Assembly (NCBI GenBank): GCA_029964075.1
Contig: CM057149.1
Coordinates: forward strand, 27,294,197-27,358,196
Length of the DNA stretch: 64,000 nt
Origin: Patiria pectinifera
Lineage: Eukaryota > Echinodermata > Asteroidea > Valvatida > Asterinidae
Reading direction: 5' to 3'
The notes beneath the pieces are model-generated. The model was not told the origin of the DNA and made no database searches. It worked only from the letters and a program-made list of their open reading frames with translations. Position numbers and translations under genes: made by a program. Shown one piece after another: positions 44,275 to 54,354 of the stretch (the stretch's first letter is position 1; the number at the start of each line of letters is the position of its first letter).

Positions 44275-46305
44275 AGTATGTGTGTGGGTGAGTTTGCCTC
44301 TGCATTCAATAGGGGACGTTTAACAATACAGGACAATAGGGTCCCCAATTCCTGAAAGGTCCCCAATTTGGATTCGTGTACAAAACATAATGGGAGGCCT
44401 TATAGTGTGGCTGTTGAGTGACACGATTGTGCACCTTGTGACTAAAGCATGAAACTTCGCATGTTGGTTCTTCATGCCATGAAGAAAATTTTCAGATGTG
44501 GAGACTTTTCATATTTGACCTCTGGTGACCCTTGAGAGGTCAATGACTTTTACATACACTATTTATAACAATTGTTCTTGAAAACACCACTTTCCTATGA
44601 CCCAAGTCTATGTCATAGGTTTTCAGGCCATGAAAATAAAGATCAGATGTGAAAGCAAAACAATATTTGACTTTAAGTGACCTTCCAGAGATCAATGACC
44701 TTTGTATACATATTTTGTTGTTATTATGATATTTACTCTTTAAACCCCAACTTTTTCGAGACCAAGTCTAAATGTTAGGTGTTTATGCTATGATTTTTTG
44801 TTTCATATGTAGGGCATTTCATATCTGACCTCTGGTGACATTCAAGAGGTCAATACACTTTGTATGCCCTATTTCTAGATATTTATAAGATTTATTATTC
44901 AACACCAAAATATTTCAGGACCGAAGTCTAAAAGTTGGCTCTTTGTGACATGAAAAGAATTTTCAGATATGGGGACATCATAATCTGACCTTTGGTACCC
45001 TTTAATAGGTCAATGACTTTTATATACCTTTTTTTTCACTAATTTTTATATTTATTCGTCAAGACGCCTTTTTTTCGTGACCCAAGCATCAATATTGCAA
45101 AAGAAAGGTATTGCACCTATAATTATACAGTCATGAATTCAAATCCCACAAAAAAAAATTGGGGTGACATCTGACCTCCTTTTTCCTTTTTCAATTGGCA
45201 GACGCAACATGTTGCGACTGGGATAGAAGACTGTTGGACTTTCTTTACAATGTAATATGTACAAATGTCTAACAATAGTCAATCTTGTGTACTTACTACA
45301 CTCTGTGGTATCTAGATAGACTTGGGTCACCACATTTTTAACCTTTTTACAAAGCCCACTGGTCACTGTTAGAGTGTGATTCTTGTCCAATGTACCTCTT
45401 GTATTCTGTTGCGCCCCTGTCTACCCTTTAAAAAGGGAAATGGAGAACAGAGGTAAAAAAAAATGTCCTTGGGGCCTGGATTCATGACATGCTGTAGAAT
45501 AATACTTAAAATACACTTGTTTTGAATTATTTAGACTTGGGTCATGAACAAGTGGCATTTGGAATAATAAATATGATAAATAGCGGCAAATAGGGTATGC
45601 AAAGTTTATCGACCTCATAAAGGTCACCAGGGGTCAAATATGAATGTTTACACATCCAAAAATTCTGTTCATGTCACGAAGAGCAAACTTTTAGACTTGG
45701 GTCATAAAAAAGTGGGGTTTTGAATAGTAAATCTTATAAATACCTTTAAATAGGGTATACAAAGTTCATGACCCCTTGAAGGTCACCAGAGGTCAGATAT
45801 GAAATGCCCCTTATATGAAAATGCTTTTCATTATTTTTTTTTCACATCTTATCATTATTTCCATTGTCTGAAGACCTTTGACATAGAATGGTTTCATATA
45901 GGAAAGTCGTGTTTTCAAGAACAATTATTATAAATAGTTTATGTAAAGTTCTTTGACCTCTCAAAGGTCACCAGAGGTCAAATATGAAATGTCTCCACAT
46001 CTGAAAATCTTCTTCATGGCATGAAGAACCAACATGCGAAGTTTCATGCTTTAGTCACAAAGTGCACAATTGTATCATATATTTGACCTTTACAGCCCCA
46101 CTATTATTAAAAAGTCAGTGTACAAACAAAAGAGGGACAATGGGGGGGGGGGTCCCCGATTGCATGCAAAAATACACACGTGTCTGAGTATCTTTCTGCA
46201 TTCAATTGGACGTTGAACAGAAGAGGCCAATAGGGTCCACAATTCCCGAAGTTCCACAATTGACGGTCGTGTCCAAAATATATGGGAGGTCTTCCTTAAA
46301 GGTGA
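44275..46305. mobile_element. composite with inverted tandem arms and direct-repeat flanks
   Basis: Left arm 44420-45080 has four diverged units of about 155 bp (GACCTCTGGTGACCCTT, GAGGTCAATGAC, TATTTATAA, GACCCAAGTCTA); right arm 45460-46085 has three units of the same repeat reversed. Outside the arms, 44275-44405 and 46170-46305 are direct repeats (TGCATTCAAT...GGACGTT, CAATAGGGTCC, ATGGGAGG(C/T)CTT). The central 45100-45440 is single-copy. No coding sequence seen; whether this is one mobile element or a local rearrangement is open. Confidence 0.55.
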
Positions 46306-47037
46306 AAGGGTCCATGAAATGAATTTTTCTTCTTAAGCCAACAAAAAAAAGTACTCGGTTCTGGTCAGACCAAAGTTCCGAAATTGATGCGGCGACGCGT
46401 TTTTTTTTTTTTTTTTTTTTTGTTTTTTTTTCAAACTTGGATTGTACAGACAAGGTGGGGTACTATTTTGCTTTTGTTGTGTCCTCATGTACATTGGTGT
46501 CCTCCATAATTTGCCTTGGTGCCCTCGATCATTTGCCTTCGTGCAATTTCCCATTCCTTGGTGCTCTTTGGTAAAAAAAATGAGATAGAGGGCGCTGTTG
46601 GAGCTACCGCGGAACATTTTGGGGAAAAAAAAAATTGACGCGCATGATTAAAATCGACGCGCGCTCTGACCAGAGACCGATTTAATTGTTTTTTTGGCCT
46701 TAAATGTACGAAAACTATTTGACATCCCTTTTTGGTTTATTTTATTCAAAAGTGCACTTCTTTAAACATTTAGTATTTTCTATGTTTTTTTTACAACTGA
46801 GGGCGCTATTGCCGTGATGTCATTTCAGGGAGACACTGTTGAGGAACCGGGGTTTTGTGTACAAATGTGAACCAAAAAATCATTGAAAACATATATGAGA
46901 AAGGTTTGCTCATTGGCATACTGCCATGTACTAAAACAACAACGAATCACAGAAGAAAGAAGCTTGTCAACAGCGAAATATCCAAAATTTTGGCAACTTT
47001 TTGTGCACAAACCAATTGCAACATTGGGGTCTCTGCC
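46306..47037. other. non-coding stretch with a long T tract
   Basis: A T run of about 30 bases interrupted by one G lies at 46400-46431. AGGGCGCT occurs at 46589 and 46801. No gene recognised. Confidence 0.35.
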
Positions 47038-47040
47038 TGA

Positions 47041-47699
47041 TATCGTCACCGTCACCACGAAGTGACACCAACATCGAAAAATCGATATTTTACGATTTCG
47101 ATTTTTGTCCTGGTTTGTGATTACTTACACATAATCTATCACCTCAATAAGTTACTAAGCACATAGTTAATTAGTTTTGTCAAAACATTAATTAACATTA
47201 ATGAACGTTTGCAACTTAATGGGTCAAAACCGGAAAATGCGTTTTCGCGAAGTGTACTATACCATTCTTTCGCTTGTAAACTGCCTGCACGCATCAAAAA
47301 CGGGTTTTGCGTTTTCACGAAGTAACACAAATGTCACGTGATATGCGCGACTCACTTCTGGCGTTTTCACGAAGTAGCGCTTACCCATTAGCTAATACAC
47401 ATGTTTAGCGTCACTTCGTAAAAACTCGAAACAGCGTAATCTGAATTTTGAGTTTTCACGAAGTGACCTTATGGTTAGTTTGATAACTCATTAATATTAT
47501 TTGTTTTCAATAAAAATCATACATTAACGTGACTTTCAAGATCCCAGCTTTCAGACAATGTAAAAAAATGCGAATTTTGAGGCTAAACGATGTTCAGATC
47601 ACCGTTTCAAAACATCGTCAACTTAAGTCGCTTGTATCTCGAAACGCACATTTTCCACTTCGCGGGGGTTAAGGTCACTTCGTGGTGTCGGTGACGATA
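47041..47699. mobile_element. MITE with TGA duplication and repeated CACGAAGTG motif
   Basis: Ends TATCGTCACCGTCACCACGA and, on the other strand, TATCGTCACCGACACCACGA, each followed by AGTGAC, make terminal repeats of about 33 bp. TGA flanks both sides (47038-47040 and 47700-47702). TTTTC(A/G)CGAAGT recurs at least six times inside in both orientations (for example 47240, 47312, 47360, 47413, 47453, 47655). Non-autonomous; superfamily not clear. Confidence 0.75.
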
Positions 47700-47980
47700 T
47701 GACATCACGCTTTTGCTCATGAATATGGAAATTTGCATTAGCGTAAAAACCAAAAGTTACCCTTGAACAAATTCACCAAATTTACAACGACGTCACCTTT
47801 TGCAAGTTCGCAGCATGGACACATGCGGTGGTGCCACATAGATTAATTTTGTATTCAACGCTTATTTACTTTCGAAGAGGTACTCGTGTAAGCTTAATCA
47901 TTTTTTTGTTTGTTTAAATTCAAGAAGATTTTGTTTTAGTTCACATGAATAAGTAATAGGCGCTGAAGATGCCACTCACC

Positions 47981-48075
47981 TGCAACATGCTCTTGACATG
48001 AAAACCGTTTGCAGCATTTACCTCAGAAATCTCCCTTTCAATGCTGTCTAATGTCAAGCGACATGTTTTGCCCAA
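47981..48075 (-). CDS. gene U1, exon 8 (last exon found)
   Basis: Minus-strand exon between acceptor GTTTATTCTGCAG and donor GTGAGTGGC. Read in phase 0 as required by exon 7, it starts LGKTCRLTLDSIEREISE, an amphipathic helical segment. By coordinates it is 95 nt, so it would end in phase 2. The next exon downstream (lower coordinates) was not found with confidence, so the protein continues beyond what I can assemble. Function unknown. Confidence 0.7.
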
Positions 48076-48230
48076 CTGCAGAATAAACAATATCCACGTA
48101 TTTGAATTGAGACTCGCTTTAAACGGTCTAACATTTTAGCAAGAAACTCATGTCCTTTCCTGTATATACTTGTATGAACTATTACTAGCAGTACTGATCC
48201 ATTCACTCTCATACATTTCTATGACACAGA

Positions 48231-48864
48231 GTTGTAACGAGTCACTGAATTTCGAGTCGTGTTGAGTCGAGTCATTTTATAAGGAAATGACTTGAGTCTA
48301 GTGAATCATTAGGTCAAGAAGGTCGAGTCGAGTTATAGTGACGATAAAGCTCGATAAAGTCCGAATCGACAATGAGTTCGAAATAATAAACCAGTGGACC
48401 ATTGAACCTTGTTTTCGTTTTGGAATTTGAACATTCGGACTAGTTAACCTTATTCTCAATTCGGACGACCGAATCTTCTGATTATCAAACCTTCGGACCC
48501 AACGAACCTTCGGACTCATGAATCTTATTTCATTTATGGGCTAATGAAACCCCGGTTATGGGAAATCTGTGTGTTCGGACTATCGAACCTTCGGATCAAT
48601 AAACCTTCGGACTATGAAACCTTCGGTCTATCGGGCGGACCCCCAGCGGTCAGACGCAAAGTATGCGAACATAAATAACTGTACCGTATAATGAGTCACC
48701 GCAACATTTTGCACAATTTTATGCTCGAGTGTTACTAGCCTTTAACTGGAGTCGAGTCGAGTTGAGTCTGCTGATGAGGGACCCAAGTCGAGTCGAGTCA
48801 TTTGCTAGCAGTTACTTGAGTCGAGTCGCCAAACATTCTGACTCAAAAGGAGCCACTGACTCTG
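48231..48864. mobile_element. GACTC-rich element with 12-bp target duplication
   Basis: CTATGACACAGA occurs at 48219-48230 and 48865-48876, bracketing 634 bp. The ends are rich in GAGTCGAGTCGAG (48255-48340 and 48752-48840) and the middle has repeated AACCTTCGGAC. There are no clear terminal inverted repeats and no coding region. It lies in the intron between exons 7 and 8 of gene U1. 62160-63165 has similar GACTC-rich ends. Confidence 0.65.
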
Positions 48865-48908
48865 CTATGACACAGAAATTATATAAAATCATATTAGGGT
48901 ACAATTAC

Positions 48909-49005
48909 CTCAGAAATAGCTAGTTGTTCGGCAGAAATGTCACCCGAAAGCGTTGCCAAGTATTGTGTCAATTCGTTCTTTCGATGAGCGATGTTGTACG
49001 CATCA
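48909..49005 (-). CDS. gene U1, exon 7
   Basis: Acceptor CTGTCAACATTTAG and donor GTAATTGT. 97 nt: one base completes the codon split with exon 6 (TG|T, Cys), then 32 codons beginning DAYNIAHRKNELTQYL and ending AEQLAISE in phase 0. The sequence is predicted helical. The frame of exon 6 continues without a stop, which is the main support for both exons. Confidence 0.8.
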
Positions 49006-49548
49006 CTAAATGTTGACAGAAACGTAAATATTAGTAATTATGACAAGAAGGACGTTATCGCCAATTGTGTGACAATTACATGTAATAATAAAAAAATATT
49101 TCAAGTTTTAGAGCGTGCTCTTTACAAAGGATAGCTTAGAATTAATATCAAATTTCTTTTCAAAATATACAAGAAGGATTAAAGGGCCAGATGAATAGTC
49201 TTAAGATTTATTATAAAGTTTTCCTCCTCTAGCCTACAGATACCTGCGTCTGCTAAGAAATAAAGATTAACTTTACACACACTCTACAGTTGAGACATCC
49301 AACTGATGTTTGTATACCACTATCAAGTTGCGGCATGGTAAATGTATTCGAATGCCAGGGATTACCGGTCTGTTCTAAGTGTATATAACTCTTAAACCAA
49401 TGAACTACCCTCAACTTCAAGATTTAATGTTACAGTGATGACCGTGATTTTAAGTTTCCTGTATCTGAAATACTTCAAATTATCATTTACACAGTAAATA
49501 AATATATAATTTAACATTAGAATATAATTTCAACGCGTCATTACATAC

Positions 49549-49650
49549 CAGAACCATTTCAACATCTTGCAGTGTTTTTCAAGCCAAGTAGTTTCACAGT
49601 GACCATGAACTAGAGAAAACATCTTCTCTGAGGTTTCGTTAAACTTGACT
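49549..49650 (-). CDS. gene U1, exon 6
   Basis: Acceptor GATCTATTACAG and donor GTATGTAATG. 102 nt: one base completes AA|A (Lys) from exon 5, then VKFNETSEKMFSLVHGHC and TTWLEKHCKMLKWF, ending two bases into a Cys codon. Three cysteines and several aromatic residues are clustered here. Phase agrees with both neighbours. Confidence 0.8.
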
Positions 49651-50435
49651 CTGTAATAGATCGAAATAAATGGATAAAAGTGATGTGGAACATTTGTCTC
49701 ATTACGCCGATACGATATCCTTTTTTATACAAAAAAAAGAAGTTATTGTGCATATTTAGTTCAAATGTGCGAGAAGCATGAAAACAAACCCCTGTTTTCT
49801 TTGTCTGTATTTCATAAAACATGGTAATGTTTATAGTTTCTTTCTAGAAAGTCATTTAAAGGCATCAGTTTATTTTGATGACTGATAAGTTTCCGACACA
49901 CAAAGGGTCTGCTATGCCAGTAATTAACATCCTGCATATGGTATGAAGTATTTGACAATAAAAACAAAAAGAGCTTTTACATACCTTATTTCACAAGGAA
50001 ACCATTTTCGATCGTTTTACCTTAATCTATTTTATAAATTGTTAACTGTTAAATGGGATGGTGCCCGACTATTTCATGATTGGAATATGTTCCAAGCCTC
50101 ACGTACTATTTTGTTTTTTAAATGTGACTGGAAACATTAGAATACATTTAATCAAAAATTTTAAATTATGCATCAGAGCAGACTGGTTTTAATTTGTAAG
50201 GAACTTTTATTTAATTGCTTTCACTGCTACTTGCAATTTAAAAAAACGCAAGGGTTTACTTCGCTGTTAATTTAATATGGCCGACTCGTGAATAAAGTAT
50301 ATTGCCTTCGGGTAGAAACATGACTTATCTGCTTACACATTTAGATTTGACAAGGCAGTCTTTTGGGTGAAGATGACAAATTTTTGTTTAAAATGACACT
50401 TTTCTTGGCCACAAATTACAAATGTTCATGCTTAC

Positions 50436-50584
50436 TTCTCCATCTCGTGTATATGCTTAGCATTGTCCGTAAGGGAGGATTCCTTGCTGTCACGGCAGAA
50501 ATTCGACAAGATTTCCAGTTGCGAGACCAACATGACATCAAAACTGTCCACGCTGTTATGGAGGTGATAAATAGAGAACACAAT
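50436..50584 (-). CDS. gene U1, exon 5
   Basis: Acceptor TTTTGTGTTACAG and donor GTAAGCATG. 149 nt, phase 0 start, beginning IVFSIYHLHNSVDSFDVM and ending AKHIHEME with two bases left over. Predicted mostly helical; no catalytic motif recognised. The plus-strand frame over the same bases (50363-50590) has no splice support. Confidence 0.8.
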
Positions 50585-52063
50585 CTGTAACACAAAAGTT
50601 TCTGAATATTTCTTGAAGAACTTGCGATCATTAAGAGAACGCGGGATCATTTACTTTGTGTGCGTTTGTTTCATTTGAAAATTGTTCAAAATCCTAAGTA
50701 GTGTGCATGACCAATATTACCTGATTTGTTTTAATCTTAATGGTGATTCGATTGTTTCCTCTGCCGATTCAAAGTTACCAGTTCATATTTTGAATTGCAC
50801 CCTCTTGTGTTCGTTTCCTAAATCCAACCTCGGGTCGTGATTCTCATTCTGTACACCTCACGTCTTAGTTCCAGTGTAATTGCAAGTTTAGCAGTATGTT
50901 ATGAATACTGTCAATTTTGTTTGGCATATTGTACCACTGGGCTCACTTTTATTGGCCATCTACCGCGCCACCTACCGCGGCCGCGCGCAACACGATCGCC
51001 CGTTGGCCATCAAGTCGATCGCGGACGCATTAACGGCAGAGAGCGTTAGGTCAGTCCGCGCACGATGTCAGATCGAGTGGCTTCCACCTCTTGGGCTTTT
51101 AAGGGTGTTTGTATACTGGACATTGCACAGGCATCTTCACTGAGTACTTGAAGTGGGTTTTCCAGACGGTGGGCAGAGCAGGGAGAGCAGTGCTGATGAG
51201 GGCGGCTAGCCGAGCCTCGTCACATCCACAGTACTCTCTCCCCTGAGCAGAGGACTTCCCTAGAATAGGCAAGTCTCCTTACTGCTATTCCCTTTTTAAT
51301 CCTTTACACTATGTCCTAACGCTTTGCCTCTCATTATCATTTTGTGCCCCACCCATACACTTACAGTTATTTAAGGTAATGGTTGGGTTGAGCATTTGGC
51401 CTTTGTCATACTGAGGTCGAATTTACTTTTTTTTCTTAAGTCTTTCTTTTTTCTTACCATTTATCCCTCGGCTGACACTGCGGCCTTTTTCTAATTTCAT
51501 TCAGCTGAACAGTTAGACCGTCTAAGTGACTGAGGATTAAGCTCCGCTTGTTTACAGCGTCTTCACGTCGCAAAAAGAACTGAAATGATAACAAAATCGA
51601 ATTTCACAATACGAAGTCCCATGGCAACCTGGTAAATCACAGTACATGTATAGTCTACTGACAAGAGTCTGCCTTTACACGCCAAAAATTAACGGTAGTA
51701 GCAGTAGTACTGGTACTTATGATGATGATAATTATTGTAAATGACAGCGAAGATAATGAGGTGATAATAAAGTAAAACCAATAATGGCTATTTTTTGGTT
51801 GTTGACATTCCCATTGGTAGCATGCACGAGAGGTGCACTAGCACGAGAACTAGCACGAGAGGTAGCGTGACGGCATGGCTATTTATGTTTACTGCCCTCA
51901 ATGATGCAAATTGTCGTTCTGAGCAGGCTCAGGCTTGAAGTACGGCAGAAAATGCCATTTCATTTTATCAATGCGGGGGAAACATGCTTGTATCGTTCGT
52001 AATTGGTTTAATAATGGACAATTCCATGATGAAATATCGTTTGAATGGTAAGTCAAGGGGACT

Positions 52064-52317
52064 GGGCCCAATTTCATGGCGCTGCTTAACAGTAACCAGA
52101 GAAGTTATGCTTGCTGTAACAGAAAAAATTGCTAATCTTAAGCACTATTTCACGACGTGGATGTGCTAATGGTCGCCAGCACGCATGGAGATTTCATTGT
52201 TACATTACTTAGTTAAGTAAATTTCTCCTCCGAGGTAAGCGTGCCTTTTGCTGTGCTTACTGCTTACGGTCTCCATGAAATAGACGGAGGCCCTAGCAGC
52301 GTCGTGAAATTGGCCCC
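52064..52317. mobile_element. MITE of the GGGCCCAATTTCA type
   Basis: GGGCCCAATTTCATGGCGCT at the left and AGCAGCGTCGTGAAATTGGC at the right are inverted repeats of about 23 bp bracketing 254 bp with mirrored TAAGCA and ACTTACC-like motifs. It lies in the intron between exons 4 and 5 of gene U1. Target duplication not clear. Confidence 0.75.
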
Positions 52318-52996
52318 TAATCTACATTAGTACTAGAACGTTTTTTTTTCCATTTAGCACAACCGTTTAAGTTCGATTTTTAAAACTTTTACAACAGAAG
52401 AATTAATGGAGGAGGAGGAGGAAGAGGGGCAGAGAAGGAGGAGGAGGGGAGGAGGACAAGTTGAAGTTGGGCAGCCAGACAATTCCAATACAACAACCCT
52501 TAACAAATCAAGTGTCATCGAGGTTTTGACACATGACGGCAAACTGTTTTACAGGGTACATATTAAAGCAATTACAAAGCAATGGGCTCATAATGTAAAA
52601 TTTGGGAAATTGTACAATGTCAAAGTGATTTCATCTTAAATGGTAGTTAATTAGCTTTTAATCTTTACCTTAGTGACACATCTTCAGTCACAGATGAATA
52701 AGCACCAATTATTGCAAAACAAGGGTAAAAAAACCCCTCTTTTTACAAGATTGCTGAATAAGTGGCGAGTTAAGCTGTCGGAAGAATGCGCTGTCGCAAC
52801 TGTGGACGGAGAGTTAAAAGGGGTCAAATGGCAATTTGATCAACAGGACCAGTCAATTGCTTCAGAAAAATAACTCAGAGAAGTAAGTACCTGATCCAGA
52901 AAAGTACTGGGTCAAATCCGACCTGGACTTGGCTTTATTTCATCAAAGAATTTACAAAGAGCTGAGCTGAAGCCAGAATACATGTATATTAAATAC

Positions 52997-53237
52997 CTTG
53001 TTGATTTTCCAAGTTGTCTTTGCAAACGCAGTGACGAAGCATTCAAAGACTGCGTCTAGCTTTTCGCCAAGCATAGTCTTTTTCCCGATGGCAGTGTCTC
53101 GGCAAACGCCCCCAAGCGTGTGAATCGAATCGACACGTGAGCGCATGTTCTGTAGGTCCATCTGCAACATCTTGATGGGCATTTCCAGTATGACTAACTG
53201 AAGTTCCAAGTGCCTCGTGTCTTCTTTGATTATTTGA
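52997..53237 (-). CDS. gene U1, exon 4
   Basis: The longest exon found, 241 nt, between acceptor CACCATCCCCTACTAG and donor GTATTTAA. One base completes the AA|T (Asn) codon from exon 3; 80 codons follow, starting QIIKEDTRHLELQLVI and including MDLQNMRSRVDSIHTLGG and FECFVTAFAKTTWKINK, ending in phase 0. Heptad-like spacing of Leu, Ile and Met in the first 40 residues suggests a coiled coil. No known domain recognised. A nearer AG (TCAAAG) would break the frame with exon 3, which decides the acceptor. Confidence 0.85.
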
Positions 53238-53330
53238 CTAGTAGGGGATGGTGAAACAAAACGAAAATTAGGATGAGAGAAACAGAAACAAAATCAGATT
53301 AGTAAGATTTGAGGCTTTGCATTGTGGATA

Positions 53331-53827
53331 CTTAAGTAGCAAAAGGCGAAGTCAATGAAGTGAAAATGAAAGGTTTGCGGAACCTCTGGTTCTGTGGAAG
53401 CTGCGTAGCTGAGGACCTAGGGTATAGGAGACCCATCAGTCTGGAGAAGTGGGAGCCAGATGTCGTTGAGGTGAAACCCGATGTCTTGCGGAACTGTGTT
53501 GTGCTTGCGGATCTCGATGGCTTCCCGTATGCGTCTTGGATGCCAGAACTGGATCGGAGCCAAACTCATCTGTATCAGGGTGGATGTCTATCACCTCAAC
53601 GACATCTGGCTCCCACTTCTCCAGACTGATGGGTCTCCTATACCCTAGGTCCTCAGCTACCACCTTAGACTGATGGGTCTCCTATACCCTAGGTCCTCCC
53701 TCTACTGACACTGCAACCCTACTGTTCCACTTCAGTGGGCACCAAGCTTGTTCTAGGATCCTGTCTACTTGGCATCCTCACAGGATGCAACTTCTCACTT
53801 CATTGACTTCGCCTTTGCTACTTAAGT
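53331..53827. repeat. nested inverted repeats in the exon 3-4 intron
   Basis: An outer pair, AAGTAGCAAAAGGCGAAGTC near 53334 and GACTTCGCCTTTGCTACTT ending 53825, encloses an inner perfect pair of about 66 bp (CTGAGGACCTAGGGTATAGG ... GATGTCGTTGAGGTG at 53410-53475, mirrored at about 53593-53658). Part of the inner arm, GACTGATGGGTCTCCTATAC, is repeated again at 53667-53697. Probably the rearranged end of a Penelope-like or related retroelement. Confidence 0.7.
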
Positions 53828-53844
53828 ATTCACTTTCTTAGAGT

Positions 53845-53976
53845 TTAGGCACTCTCCTGAAGACGGTCAAAGCATACTGACCGGAACGTCGAGTTTATAC
53901 CTCTGGTTCTCTTCAGAACCATTCTCTTAGTTGAGAAATTATTCGCACATGGTGTTTCCGCAAACCTTTCATTATT
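53845..53976. ncRNA. degenerate hammerhead-like motif in a retroelement end
   Basis: CTCCTGAAGACGGTC, then AAAGCATACT, then GACCGGAACGTCG places a CTGAAGA core, a CGGTC/GACCG stem and a GGAACGTC segment in the order of a hammerhead ribozyme (CTGANGA, stem II, GAAAC, GTC), but GAAAC is altered to GGAAC. Penelope-like elements are known to carry hammerhead motifs in their terminal repeats. TTCCGCAAACCTTTCATT (53956-53973) is the complement of 53367-53384, linking it to the inverted structure on its left. Activity is unlikely. Confidence 0.35.
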
Positions 53977-54262
53977 TAAAATCAGATTAAGCCCTTTTCT
54001 CCAACATGCTAGCATTACAAGATTCGCCTTAAAGTTAATCTTTTTTCCACAAAAGGTCGCGACTAAGCCAGTACTGCCTTTTACTACATGAACAACGGAT
54101 AACATTGTATAGGACTATGTTACAACAAGAAATGTGGTAAAAAAGTATGCGAAAAGTGACAGAATAAGGTTGTGAAACAAGTTCGATGAAATTTGCTGAA
54201 CTGATGATATTGGCAGTATGGGATATTTTGCAACCCTTACGAAAAGTTACACGAAAACTTAC

Positions 54263-54354
54263 TTGAAGGATTTCAGGGCTGCGTTCTGCAGTTTCTGAAT
54301 CAACAGCAAGAGGTCTTGTTTTCGTTTGAGACAAAATAGTGCAGTCATGCATTT
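54263..54354 (-). CDS. gene U1, exon 3
   Basis: Strong acceptor TTTTTTGTTTCAG and consensus donor GTAAGTTTTC. 92 nt, phase 0 start, reading KCMTALFCLKRKQDLLLLIQ then KLQNAALKSF with two bases left for the Asn shared with exon 4. Basic then leucine-rich, probably the start of the helical region. Other frames in this exon are open but do not match neighbouring phases. Confidence 0.8.

Noticed and set aside
44275-46305. LTR retrotransposon with 130-bp LTRs
   Set aside because: The direct repeats lack TG...CA ends, there is no primer-binding site, polypurine tract or pol gene, and the interior is inverted tandem repeats.
46381-46620. Minus-strand frames with poly-Lys (KKKKKK)
   Set aside because: Caused by the 30-base T tract.
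51160-51230. Hammerhead ribozyme starting CTGATGAGGGCGG
   Set aside because: The CTGATGA core is followed by a plausible stem, but no GAAA core occurs where it should.
52406-52873. Two plus-strand frames (52406-52639 and 52673-52873) as a small intronic gene
   Set aside because: The first starts in a GGA-rich simple repeat; no splice or regulatory support, and no family resemblance.
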